The notes beneath the pieces are model-generated. The model was not told the DNA's origin. It searched no databases and worked only from the letters and a program-made list of their open reading frames with translations. The position numbers were made by a program, and so were the translations under genes. A stretch of DNA of 64,000 nucleotides. It comes from Uloborus plumipes. Lineage: Eukaryota > Arthropoda > Arachnida > Araneae > Uloboridae. The DNA lies in the NCBI GenBank assembly GCA_038373865.1, contig JAXGGA010003014.1:46353-110352 (forward strand), written 5' to 3'. Shown piece after piece: positions 1 to 9,476 of the stretch. The first letter of the stretch is position 1. Every line of letters begins with the position of its first letter.

Positions 1-1083
1 CCCAAATTACAGTCTCTATGCCCAAAAAATTTTCGGAAGAGTCCCTAAATCCTTTTATTATCCTAAATGTTGTCAGACAAAGCCTAAAAGCAGTTCCTAT
101 CAAGAACCATGGCGTAAGTGGCGCTACTGAATTATTTTTAAGGGACGTTTTTAACAGTTTTTGTTTTCTTTTTCTTTCGCGTGTGGCTCTCGTTTTTAGA
201 GGGATCTTCGTGGAATTCTTGGATGATAAATTTTTGCTCTTGGGGATAATGGGCACCTCTGCTAAAAGTAAACTTTTGAACCTTCAGTTTCAAAAAAATA
301 GAGCTTAAAATTGCATTCTTGAAGCTTCAATGTGCAAAATTTCGAGGCACAGCGCCCGAATCCTGCCTCTTCTCTTGACGGTATTAAAGATAACCTAAAT
401 CAAAATGTTTTTAAAGCATTAATTTCGAAACATTTCGAGAGAGAGTCCTTGCTAACATTACTGCCAAAGATGGTCTAAAGTAAAGATGGCTTAATTTTTC
501 AATTTTGAAAATTTTCGGAGGGAGATCCCTAACCACTTTTTGTCTCTTTACGTCTCCAAAGAGAACGCGAAATTGCGCATCTATATATCGAAAATCTTTC
601 AGGGGAGGGTCTTTGAACTTTTACTTCCCAAAGATAACTTAAATGAGACTTCAGTTCAAAAAAAAAAAAAAACATCTTCTTTTCTTTTACTCTATCATGA
701 AGAAATATATCCTGAGTTGTGCTTCAGTGTCAAAACATTTCAGGAGAGATGCCTCGAGTCTTCTCAATTCCTTTAACGTCACTAAAGATAGCCTGAAATT
801 GCGTGTTTAGAATTTAAGTTTCAGTAAGTTTCCCAAAGGAGTCATGATCCTCCAACGTCATCAAAGGTAGCATATATAATTTCAATTTTGAAAAAAGTTT
901 TGGAGGGAAACTAAAACTTCGTAATTTTCTATATTTTCCAAAAATTACAATAATTTAATTCAATTTGAAAATTTCTACCTGTCTTACAGTAATATGGAAA
1001 AAAGAGAAAGTTGGGGGGGGGGGGGGGGCGCTAAGCTTAATTATATGGGCCCCCTCCGAAATAAAAACCTGTATACACCACTG
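1..1083. repeat. Dispersed element built of degenerate ~84-bp repeats, copy A
   Basis: The stretch to about 905 consists of roughly ten diverged units of about 80-90 bp. Each unit has a TTTCGGGAGAGAGTCC-like start, an ACGTCACTAAAGATAGCCT-like middle and an AATTTCAATTTTGAAAA-like end. Units can be recognised near 38, 345, 424, 506, 590, 735, 822 and 890. The same block recurs in the same orientation at 32185-33125 at high identity, so it is a dispersed repeat and the open frames inside it are not genes. From about 1013 a G-run is followed by TATACACCACTG, the complement of a CAGTGGTG-type hAT terminus, so this may be the right end of a DNA element. The left part lies outside the window. Family assignment is not possible by eye. 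Confidence 0.75.
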
Positions 1084-1208
1084 ATACTATCAAATTAAAG
1101 CCTGCTCAAATTTCTAGACGAAAAGTTAATGCAAATTTTAATCTTAAATTATAGCTGAGTTTATTAATACAAGATAAAAATGTTAAAATCAGTTTGATCA
1201 CGATTACC

Positions 1209-1570
1209 AGAACCAGAGGCGGATCAAGTGAAAGGGGGGGATCTTTTACCCAAGCGGTAAAAGTTTTGGGGCCCCCTTCACCCCACTCTAAAAAAGGGGG
1301 GGATCCTCCCCCCCACCCCCATTTTAATTTTCGTCTAGATTTAATTGCAGCAAAATCATTAATTATGTTTTCCGTGTCGACGCGGTTCAACAGTTCCGGT
1401 TCAATATACAGTATGGCTAAGTTGTTAAGCCTCTCTTCTCCCATTTTACTAGGTAAATAATTTTTTACTCTTTTTAAAGCAGAAAACGATCTTTCATCTG
1501 ATGCATTTGATATAGGTATTGTCAAAAATACTTTCAAAAGTATCTCCATGTTCGGAAATGTGCAAGACAT
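1209..1570 (-). pseudogene. hAT transposase C-terminal remnant (ZMYM1/HATC-like)
   Basis: Minus-strand translation gives a recognisable hAT C-terminal dimerisation region: LLKVFLTIPISNASDERSF, then SALKRVKNYL and EERLNNLAILYIEPEL. The SNASDERSFSALKRVKNYL core is typical of the zinc-finger MYM-type-1-like hAT proteins common in arthropod genomes. The frame then runs into G/C-rich sequence and reaches CAGAGGCGGATC at 1209 (+ strand), a plausible hAT terminal repeat, so the 3' end of an element is present. The zinc finger and the catalytic RNase-H-like part are missing upstream (above 1570), where only stop-rich sequence is seen. It is a 5'-truncated, non-functional copy. Confidence 0.8.
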
Positions 1571-1753
1571 CCCTGTAGCAGCTTGATAAATATTATGACA
1601 CGAGAGACTTAAATTGTCTGATGTTCTTTAGAATGAGTCCTCATTTTCTTTCAGAAACATAACAAAATGGGAACCTAAAAAAAAACCTATTGGTATATAT
1701 TAGTCCCCGGCTACAAAAAAGCTCGTTCGTTTAGCTACAGGTTGCAGTTATAT

Positions 1754-1960
1754 CTAAAAACAGTGCATTCGAATTTTAGATTCTAGGAGAATTTCGGGGC
1801 CCCATGGCGCATCACGGGTCGACGAGGCCCCATGCGGCCGCTTAGTCCGCGTACCGTTAGACCCGCCTTTGACCAGAATATAAACGAAGCTTAATTTGTA
1901 GGCATAATATCGATTGAATAAATTCAATTTTCCAGCTTGTTTCAAAAAAAAAAAAAAAAA
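1754..1960. other. Unassigned sequence with a GC-rich patch and A-run
   Basis: No gene is seen. About 1797-1868 is much richer in G and C than its surroundings and contains GGGGCCCC-type and GCGGCCGC-type strings, which suggests a repeat fragment. A run of about 18 A follows at 1942. Confidence 0.35.
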
Positions 1961-1964
1961 AAGG

Positions 1965-2870
1965 AAAACAAGAAGTTCTGTCAAGAACTAATCGAGCCTA
2001 CTTTTCTGCACATCGACATCGGCATTCTAGCATCTGATCAGAATCTCTTGATTATCTGAGACTGAAAATTATGTGAAACATACCTTTTTAGCATTTAAAG
2101 CTGATTTCTAAACGCAAAATATACCCCTCTCATCAGATGAAAGAGACTCGTAAAAAGTAAATAAACGAATAAATGAAATTTTGTCGCACCGTTTAAAGAA
2201 TGTAACTGTTACAGTTACAGTTCTTCCGTAGAAAAAATCCTCAATCGTTTTCAAAAAAAAAAAAAAAAAAATTAAATAAATAAATAAATAAAAGTACAAA
2301 GAGCATTAAAACATATTTTATCGAAGAAAGAAAAAAAAAAAAAAAAGAAAAAAAAACTTGTACGTTAATAAAATGTCTCGAATTTCACTTTTAATCCGTT
2401 GCCAGTTGTTAAATATAAATAAAGAATAAAATGCTCTCGTGAATGAAAAATTTTTGTTACAAAAAAAATCGTCTGCCAAAAAAAAATAAAAAAAAATAAC
2501 AATAATAAATAAAATAAAACAAATGAATAAATAAACAAAAAATCGTCTGTACAGTCAGTCATTTTTTTCTGAGCCATGTAAATACGGGAATGAAGTATCC
2601 TTGATAAGATCGGGGACAAACAGACCGACCGACCGACACACAAATTCCCCATCTCAATACCCTACTTTCAAATTTTTAATTTTTCGAGATTCATTTTACC
2701 TTTTTTTCGGACTTTTTTTTTTTAACTTGGAGATATTTTTTGGACTTGGCGATATTTTTTCGATGCATTAAGCCACTTTTAATACATATTTCGCTTTTCT
2801 TTTATTTTTAACGGGAAAGTAGGCTAAAAAAGGAGCAATGGAAATGTTACTACATTTCTAGAATCTTACT
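1965..2870 (-). repeat. Dispersed repeat related to 45290-47280
   Basis: The reverse complement of this stretch matches pieces of 45290-45530 and 46530-47280. Shared blocks include the TAGCATCTGATCAG region near 2027, the cluster around CAAATTCCCCATC near 2641, and GTAGGCTAAAAA near 2818. Alignment is patchy, with A-rich microsatellites and AATA-type repeats between the blocks. It looks like two diverged copies of one element; the copy at 45-47 kb carries extra tandem repeats. No coding sequence is seen. Confidence 0.7.
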
Positions 2871-2943
2871 GGAATAATTAAAAATAATGTTTTCATTGAA
2901 TAATTTTCTCTCAAGTTTTGACAATCGCTAGCTTTCATTTTAG

Positions 2944-3032
2944 GAACTACCTCTGACTACCAGAATCACAGGTGGATTTGAAAAGGGATGTTTCTTGCTG
3001 CTCTCAGGCAAAGTTAACGCTCAGCCTAAAAA
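2944..3032 (+). CDS. Galectin gene, penultimate coding exon
   Basis: The exon follows a TTTCATTTTAG acceptor and ends before GTACGT. It encodes ELPLTTRITGGFEKGCF onward (29 codons plus 2 nt), the first strands of the galectin domain. The split Lys codon (AA|A) is completed by the next exon. Confidence 0.75.
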
Positions 3033-4313
3033 GTACGTGAAATATTCTTTCTGTATCCTTTAACCCAGTAACGATCTTATTATGTTCAAGAAAACGGTCC
3101 TAAAAGTGACTTTTTTTTTAATTGAAGAAAATGGTAAACAAAGGTTTTATACAATACTGTCGTCCCCGCTTAATCGGGTAACGGATAAGCGAATACCCCG
3201 CTTATACGAATAAAATATCTCGGAACCGATGCCATAGACGTAATGTTAAAGATCCCCGCTTAATCCAATAACCCGCTCATTCGAATAATATTTCTTGGAA
3301 CCGACAATATTCCTTTAAGCGGGGCCGACAGTATATGTATATATTTTTTATTTTTGAAACTTTTCTTAGCTTGAACTTAGTACGTTAGGCCGAAAAAATA
3401 TCACAGGAACGAGAAGTACAAAGCAAAAGCTCAACACCTGGTTTTTATAGGAGCGAATGGGAAGATGTCAAAATGAAAGCAACTGCAAAAGCAATTTCTT
3501 CCCACCTATATACCAAGGGCGGATCTAAAAATGTTCCAAGGGAGGGACGATTGGTTTTTTTTCTACTTGTCTTCTTTTTTACCACATATCCTGGTTAACA
3601 CATGTTTATTACAAATGTTTTGGTCTTTAATTTCGAAAAAATTCCAGTAAAATTGCCTTTTTTGAACTTCAACGTTTAAAAACTGCTGGAGAAGTACCTC
3701 CCTGGAGAAGTCCCCTTAAGGGAGGGGCGATCGCCCCTCCCTTATCCGCTCCTACTATATACATTAACTGAAAAATTCACCTATAAACCAAATATCGGAT
3801 ATAATGTAATGCAATTGATGCAAAATTACGAGATACGCAAGAATGACTCATGATAGAACAAGTTTCTGTAAAACGATGAATAGAGATAATAGTTCAGCTC
3901 TCTCTAACTTTTTAAACATTCTTAATTAAACTCAGATCTTCAGTAGATTTCTTTGGTATAAATAAGATATTTTCTCTTTCAGATTAGAGGTAAGCATACA
4001 ATGTGGAGACAGTCCTGAAGAGAGTGACGTGGCTCTCAAGTATCAGATCCTCTGGGAGCAAGATGGAACATCAAAAATCTCTCTAAATTCTCGAGAAGAA
4101 GATAGTTGGGGCCAAGAACTGAAAGTAAAAGAAGTCGAAGGCCCATATCCAAAGAGGCCATTTGATTTCCTGTTCGCGAGGTCTGAAGATGGATTCCATT
4201 GCTTCGTAGATGGACAAGAACACGCCCACTTACCATATCGCTTGGAAGATCAGCTTCCGAACCATGTGACTGTGTGTGGAGATATCGAAACTCATAGGCT
4301 GCTGCTGCTTTAA
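2944..4313 (+). CDS. Galectin-domain protein, 3' part of gene (two exons)
   Basis: Exons 2944-3032 and 3983-4313 (TAA stop) join through a phase-2 GTACGT...TTTCAG intron and encode about 139 residues. That is the length of one galectin carbohydrate-recognition domain, a beta-sandwich that usually binds beta-galactosides. Matching features are PLTTRITGGFEKG...LLLSGKV near the start, LEVSIQCGD after the junction, the ISLNSREEDSWGQEL strand with the conserved Trp, and a final FDFLF...FHCFVDGQ region. The usual HxNPR sugar-binding signature reads LKYQILWEQ here, and the WGxEER motif reads WGQELK. Classical galactoside binding is therefore doubtful. The 5' exon is entered through an acceptor, so upstream exons (a signal-less N-terminus or a first domain) are missing; none was found at 1-2943, where repeats dominate. 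The call as a galectin fold is firm; ligand and cellular role are unknown. Confidence 0.8.
3157..3331. mobile_element. Tigger/pogo-like MITE, copy 1 (CTGTCG...CGACAG)
   Basis: This is a 175-bp palindromic element with termini CTGTCGTCCCCGCTTAAT and TTAAGCGGGGCCGACAG, flanked by TA on both sides as expected for Tc1/mariner-type TA duplication. Internally it repeats GCTTAATCG / CGAATA words in both orientations. Further copies lie at 17707-17881, 54756-54931 and 55741-57556 (interrupted), with a fragment near 49049. No coding capacity. Confidence 0.8.
3514..3754. mobile_element. hAT-type MITE with 8-bp target duplication
   Basis: The 241-bp element starts CAAGGGCGGAT and ends as the complement of TAGGAGCGGAT. 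CTATATAC is present directly outside both ends (3506-3513 and 3755-3762), a perfect 8-bp target-site duplication typical of hAT insertions. Near the right end is an internal palindrome, GGGGCGATCGCCCC. It sits in the intron between the two galectin exons. Non-coding. Confidence 0.8.
3983..4313 (+). CDS. Galectin gene, last coding exon
   Basis: The exon follows TTTCTCTTTCAG. The first base completes the split Lys codon, then 109 codons run to TAA at 4311-4313. It carries the central and C-terminal strands, including the DSWGQEL motif and the terminal CGDIETHRLLLL. Confidence 0.8.
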
Positions 4314-5435
4314 TCCATGCATAATCGACAAGATAGAGGGGGAATATTTTGATCATCTAAATGTAGTTTAATATTAAGCACCTCGCTTAATCTATATTAA
4401 AGAAGAGAACAATTTTCTAATGACAAACCATTCATTATGTCTGTGATAACTGAGGATTACAGGGCAATACAAGACATCAGCATTACTTTTTTCTATATAG
4501 TAAACTAAAATGCAGCAAAATAGGATGTTAGTTTTATTCAGCAAGTTTCATACATCTTGCAGATAATTTTGGAAACTTTTCTTAGCAATACAAATCTTAA
4601 CTGCGTATTAGATGCTATGGCCTTTCCACATAACAAATTTTTACCTTGTAAGTAGAAGTTATGGTATGTTGCATTACAGAAAGAAAAAATAGATTTGGAA
4701 AGCTGCTGCGAAATTATTTTTAAATGATGCCATACAAAGTGCTGTACTTAATACTCTGCCCCTTTAAATTGGATGCAAAAACTTAACATTTATTGTACCT
4801 ATAAATATCAAATTAAATATTCCACCAACAAAGATCTGTTTGAATACAGGTTGCATCAATAAACTTTCAATCTTCAAACTGTACAAAAGTAAAAAAGAGA
4901 AACTTCTGTTCTAAAATGTAACCTTGGTTGAAATTAGCTCGACCTTTTCTGTTGCTATTTTTCTCTCTATCTCGTCAAAGAGTAGACAAATTAGTGCGAT
5001 TTCTATTTGCTGTGTATTGCTTCAAAATCCTGCTGGGTGATACTAATAAGCTGAATGTTCCTCGGTTGCCCCTGCACTGAGTTGCTTGATAATCATTTTC
5101 AAAACAAATAATAAATGACTGTTGGCATGAAGAACTAATTAATAGATTTTAATTATTGCTTCAAAAGTATAAAAAGTATACATTTTCAATCTTTACAATA
5201 AGAGAGTAGATGAAAATGCTTAATAAATATGTTCATAAGTTCAAGAGTGGTTTTAAGGATAGTTATGTTTGTTTAACAATTGTGCCATAGTACAGCACAG
5301 CAAATGAAATCGCAAAAAGAAGGGTGTAAATTATTCATTGCGTACTTGGTGCGTGGGGATTTTGATAGATAGATCTTTACACTCTTAAGACTGATCTATG
5401 ATTGTACAAAGTCATGTAAAAAATATAATAAAGAA
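4314..5435 (+). other. Probable 3'UTR of the galectin gene with poly(A) signals
   Basis: Downstream of the stop the sequence is unique-looking and AT-rich, without transposon ends. AATAAA occurs at 4858-4863 and at 5427-5432, so two alternative 3' ends are possible. Transcript ends are inferred only. Confidence 0.45.
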
Positions 5436-5568
5436 ATTTTTAGCCAAACATGTCAGATTTCTTTGTCTTGTGCATATTTTAATTCAAAAATCACAAAATA
5501 TTTTGCGACATCATGCAAATATTTTAAATAATACAAGCCCTTAAATTGCATATGAATGCTTAGGTACA

Positions 5569-6720
5569 CTAGGGTGTCCCAAAAAAACGAAAGTCGGAAT
5601 TTTGTAACGCATACCCTCTTATATTTTTCCTTTTACATCAAAACAATTCTAAAAAAAGTTTCATGCAATTTGAACAACGGTAACCCGTGCCGCCTTGCGT
5701 CCGAAAGTGCGAACTAGCCCTTTTTCATTAGATCAAATCGAAAAAAAAAAAAATTTCGGAAAAACAAAATTTCATATTGATAAAACGCTTCCCCTAGATC
5801 CCAACATGTCAAAAAAAATCATTTATCCAAATTAAAAAATATTTATGTACCCCTAACGAGGCTTAAAATTCATAATTTTCTTCAAAAAATAGCTTTTTTT
5901 TCTATGTATTTTGCAAACTACGAAAGATAAATTTTAAGAAATTATCAAGATGAAAAATATGAAGCATAAAGTATATAATTAGAGCTAAATATAAGTTTTT
6001 TTTCTCATTTTATATTTATTTCTCCCGGAAATTACTCAAAATTTAGGTTTTTTCAAGTTTTAAGTTAAATGTTTCCATTTTAAATAGTACTACATTTTAT
6101 TTTATTATTCATCCGAAAGTATGTTCTTTAGTGATTTTGGAATTTGATATTTTCTTTAAATGTATCAATAAATAGGTACAATAAATAGGTCAATAAATAG
6201 TATAACTTAACAACCACCAACACGTTTCTAGTGGAAAGGGGGTTGGTAGGGACAAAAAAATCCCTGCAAAACCCTTCTTGAAATCCGGAAATCGCCACCC
6301 TCTTTTGATTGACGTTATCTCTCTCCGTAGGGCGTGACCCACCCATTAAAGTAGCTCGCGTTATCAGTTTTAGGCAAAATACAGTGCACACCAATAAATA
6401 AGTAGTTAAAATAAATAAATTGAAAAAAAAAATAAATAAATAAAAAAAACTATGACAACGATTTATTTACAACATATATTTACTACAATATTACAGTACA
6501 ATAAACATTACTAAACATACTATCGTTTTAATGTTCGTTTATTGCAGTCAGAGTATTTACCATTTCGGTGCTCTTGGACGCAACACAACAAAAATTGTTT
6601 TTGCTCCTCATCAACTGTTAGCAAACCATGATAGTCCTGCATCATTTTTACAGCTCTTTCAGCTGTATGATTTACTGGTCTAAACCCTGAGATCATCCTT
6701 TTTCCTTCAAGGAATTAAGT
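5569..6720 (-). mobile_element. Decayed DNA-transposon end region
   Basis: A terminus-like CACTAGGGTGTCCC lies at about 5569. The next kilobase is AT-rich and repetitive and leads, on the minus strand, to the coding remnant at 6520-6712. The other terminus was not located, so the right limit is approximate. Confidence 0.4.
6520..6712 (-). pseudogene. Transposon-associated protein remnant
   Basis: The minus strand encodes RMISGFRPVNHTAERAVKMM, then QDYHGLL..., EEQKQFLLCCVQEHR and DCNKRTLKR followed by TAG at 6520. The pattern 'PVNxTAERAVKxM...EEQxQFLLxxVxEHR...DCNK' resembles the C-terminal end of uncharacterised transposon-linked proteins that I know as common in arthropod genomes. A TAA lies just upstream in frame, so only the tail survives. 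Function is unknown; it is not a host gene. Confidence 0.5.
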
Positions 6721-6864
6721 GTTATTCGCCTATAGAGAAGGACTCTCATTGAGAAAGCTATCATCAATTTTGAGCCTAGTAAGCAAAGGCTATCTTTTAA
6801 ATATGAACTTATCAATTGTTTTATCAGCAAAATAATAAAATAACAGGTAACAAATATACGATAT

Positions 6865-6900
6865 GAGGAAGTAACTAATTAAACAATTAGTTACTTCCTC
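6865..6900. repeat. Perfect 16-bp hairpin
   Basis: GAGGAAGTAACTAATT and its exact complement flank a 4-base AAAC spacer. No T-run or coding context suggests a function. It may be a palindromic transposon core. Confidence 0.8.
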
Positions 6901-7239
6901 CCTTCATTTTTTTCGATTCGGATCAGTACACAAGAACTAGTTTACACTTTCCAGCACAAGTCCGCATAATTTGTAATTTTTGAAATTACAATAAACATTT
7001 CCGACAATCATATTGATATTAAACATTTATTCAAATTTTTAAAAGAAATTAGGTTCCCAGCACGAGGCATAAAATTTATATACTTCTCTAAATATTAGAT
7101 TTTTTTCTATTTATTTATTACATCATTTGTGAATTTTAAATTGCAGATCACTTAATGAAAATATCAAGTCCCAAAATCACGGACGAACAAACTTTCAAAA
7201 CAGCATTTGCAGATCAACAATAAAAAAATGTAGTAGGGG

Positions 7240-8540
7240 AATGTGTGGCAAAGTGAAATAGCAGGGCAAAGTGAAATGGTGAAATATTTTCCCAGCTTAC
7301 AGTGTGACCTATCTAACAATATTTTAACTAAGTTCCTACACAGATAGTTAATTCCTGTCAAAAAACAAGTAGCTCCAAAGATCAACGAAAAAATTATACA
7401 AGCCATTTTAAAAATTTGATACCTTTATTGTAATATTCGTGTGTTTTCAAAAATATTTCTTGTTATTATAAAAGGATAAGATTTTTGTAATTATCATCCA
7501 AACTATTAATTGAGAACTACTGATATCCAGTGCAGTCCTTATTTAGTTAAAATTAGGCATTTTTTGATTTTTAATGTTCAATGTAATTTGTGCTCGCGGG
7601 GCAAAGTGAAATCGTTCATTTCGTGTACTTATTCATTCATTTATTAAATCACTCACGTATTTCTTCATTTATTAATTCATTTACATTCTTTTACTTAATT
7701 ATTTACTCATTCATTAACTTATCATCATGGGTGCTTATCAATACAACATAGCTCTAAAAAAATTATTTGAATGAATTCCATCCACATGGGCCCTAAATAT
7801 CTGTTGGAACATATAATTTTTCTGCATCATACAATATTTGTGCCAATGGTCCACGGTAATTAGAACATGAATTACAATTGTTTTTAACTTATTTCATGCT
7901 AAAATGAAATAGGTGAGCTTTAAATTGATAATTCATTGCTAATCGTAATCTTTATTGGAAAATACTCATACTTAAATGTGTTAAATTTTATCAATTTGGA
8001 TGCTCAAACGCTTATCTCTATTACTCTATATATTCTAAATTGAAAGAAGATGGCCATTTTGAGACAAAAAAAATTTGAATTTTGAGCCTTTTGGATTTTT
8101 TTTAAATTTCAAAACCCCGCCTTTGTGAATTCTAGTGCATCAAGGAACTTCTGCACCAAGTTTGATGAAATTTCGCAAAAACTGTATTTGTATAAGGAAC
8201 AAACATACTTACATACATCCATTTTTATACATATAGATCACGACTAAAACCAAGATTTTGTTTGTTAAGTTTAACTTACAATTCAGTTGTGTTAAAAATT
8301 TCATGAATTATCCGTACATTCAAATGCAAGTTTCGTCTAAGACATGCAAAAATTTCTAGTTTTGAAAATTTCACTAAAAATATTCATGATTGAATACTAA
8401 AACGTTTTTTAGAAGTTATTCAGTATTTTATGTGGTTGTAGAAAGCCCACTAGGTATCCAGAAGTGTGTATTGAACCTTTTTGTACAGAAAATAAAGCTA
8501 ACACAACTGTTTACTTGTGGGCATTTCACTTTGCTATGAG
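7240..8540. repeat. Region with recurring GCAAAGTGAAAT, probable old transposon
   Basis: GCAAAGTGAAAT occurs at 7248, 7266 and 7601 and as its complement at 8523. The first pair and the last one are inverted to each other about 1.3 kb apart, as terminal repeats would be. The intervening DNA is AT-rich with no credible coding sequence. Confidence 0.4.
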
Positions 8541-9030
8541 ATAAAACTGTATGCTTTTCATTTCATCAGTGTCACCGTAGTACAATTTTATAATATTCAG
8601 TCCCAAAATGGTGGCATGCAAATGGTACTCCTCGTTTTGCACTGACATGTGCTTGTAGCTAAATTCAATTGGTATTAAAAAAAAACTGAATAGAAAGAGT
8701 TTTTTTCAAAATAAATGTTACATTTTAAGAATTTTTTTTCAGTGTAATAAGACTACATGGTGTGATTTAGTAGAAAATAGTAGAAATCCCACATTAAATG
8801 TAGTTAAATATTTCTTCTTTTCTTTTACAATTTAATTTATTCATTGTTGTTACGAATAGAATATACTAAAATCGAACTTATTCATGAACTTCTACAATTT
8901 TGTATTTACCACATTTGAGTGCACTATGATTATTAATAAAAAAAAAAAATTCAGTTTCTAATTTACTATGAAACGAAAACATAAAAATAAACAATAAAAT
9001 GCTGACAGTTTGAAAATATTCAAATATAAG

Positions 9031-9036
9031 TTTATT
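9031..9036 (-). terminator. SASS6: Candidate poly(A) signal of SAS-6
   Basis: AATAAA on the minus strand about 150 bases after the TGA stop. It gives a short, ordinary 3'UTR; the true end was not tested. Confidence 0.45.
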
Positions 9037-9184
9037 CCACAAGTGATCCACACAAGTTTACGAATAAATTTCAACACAGAATAAAATTTCATTTTTTAAA
9101 AATATAACACATTTATACAAGAACAATTCATTAAAACTCGCATTCTACATAATGAATAATGACAAAATCAAGTAAAATTAATGG

Positions 9185-9476
9185 TCAGGTCTTTCTTGTT
9201 TTCCTTAAATTTTTATTATTGCTTGGCTTTTTAGCAGTACTATGCTTTAGGATACAATCATCTCTAAAAGCAGCACTTAAAGCACTTGGATCAATATCTA
9301 GATTTACTTCATTAGTCCTTAATTCTGTGTCTATTTTTGGACTGTTGGTAATTAATTGGTTAGCACCACAGGAGGGAGAGGTTTCATATGCCGAATCAGC
9401 TGCATAACTTGGTGTTTTAAGCGGTGTTTGTGGGGAATATCTGTTCTTCAGAAGAGTCTGTGGTTGATTCTCTTCT
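9185..9476 (-). CDS. SASS6: SAS-6 last coding exon 14
   Basis: Acceptor CTCCTTTAG; 96 codons and TGA at 9187-9185. The tail has Pro/Thr/Ser motifs ([20 protein letters not shown], a possible Ser/Thr-Pro phosphorylation region) and ends in basic RKTRKT. Assigned by phase and acceptor. Confidence 0.8.

Noticed and set aside
4036..4356. Minus-strand frame opposite the galectin exon
   Set aside because: Shadow frame; the plus strand has galectin motifs and valid splice sites.
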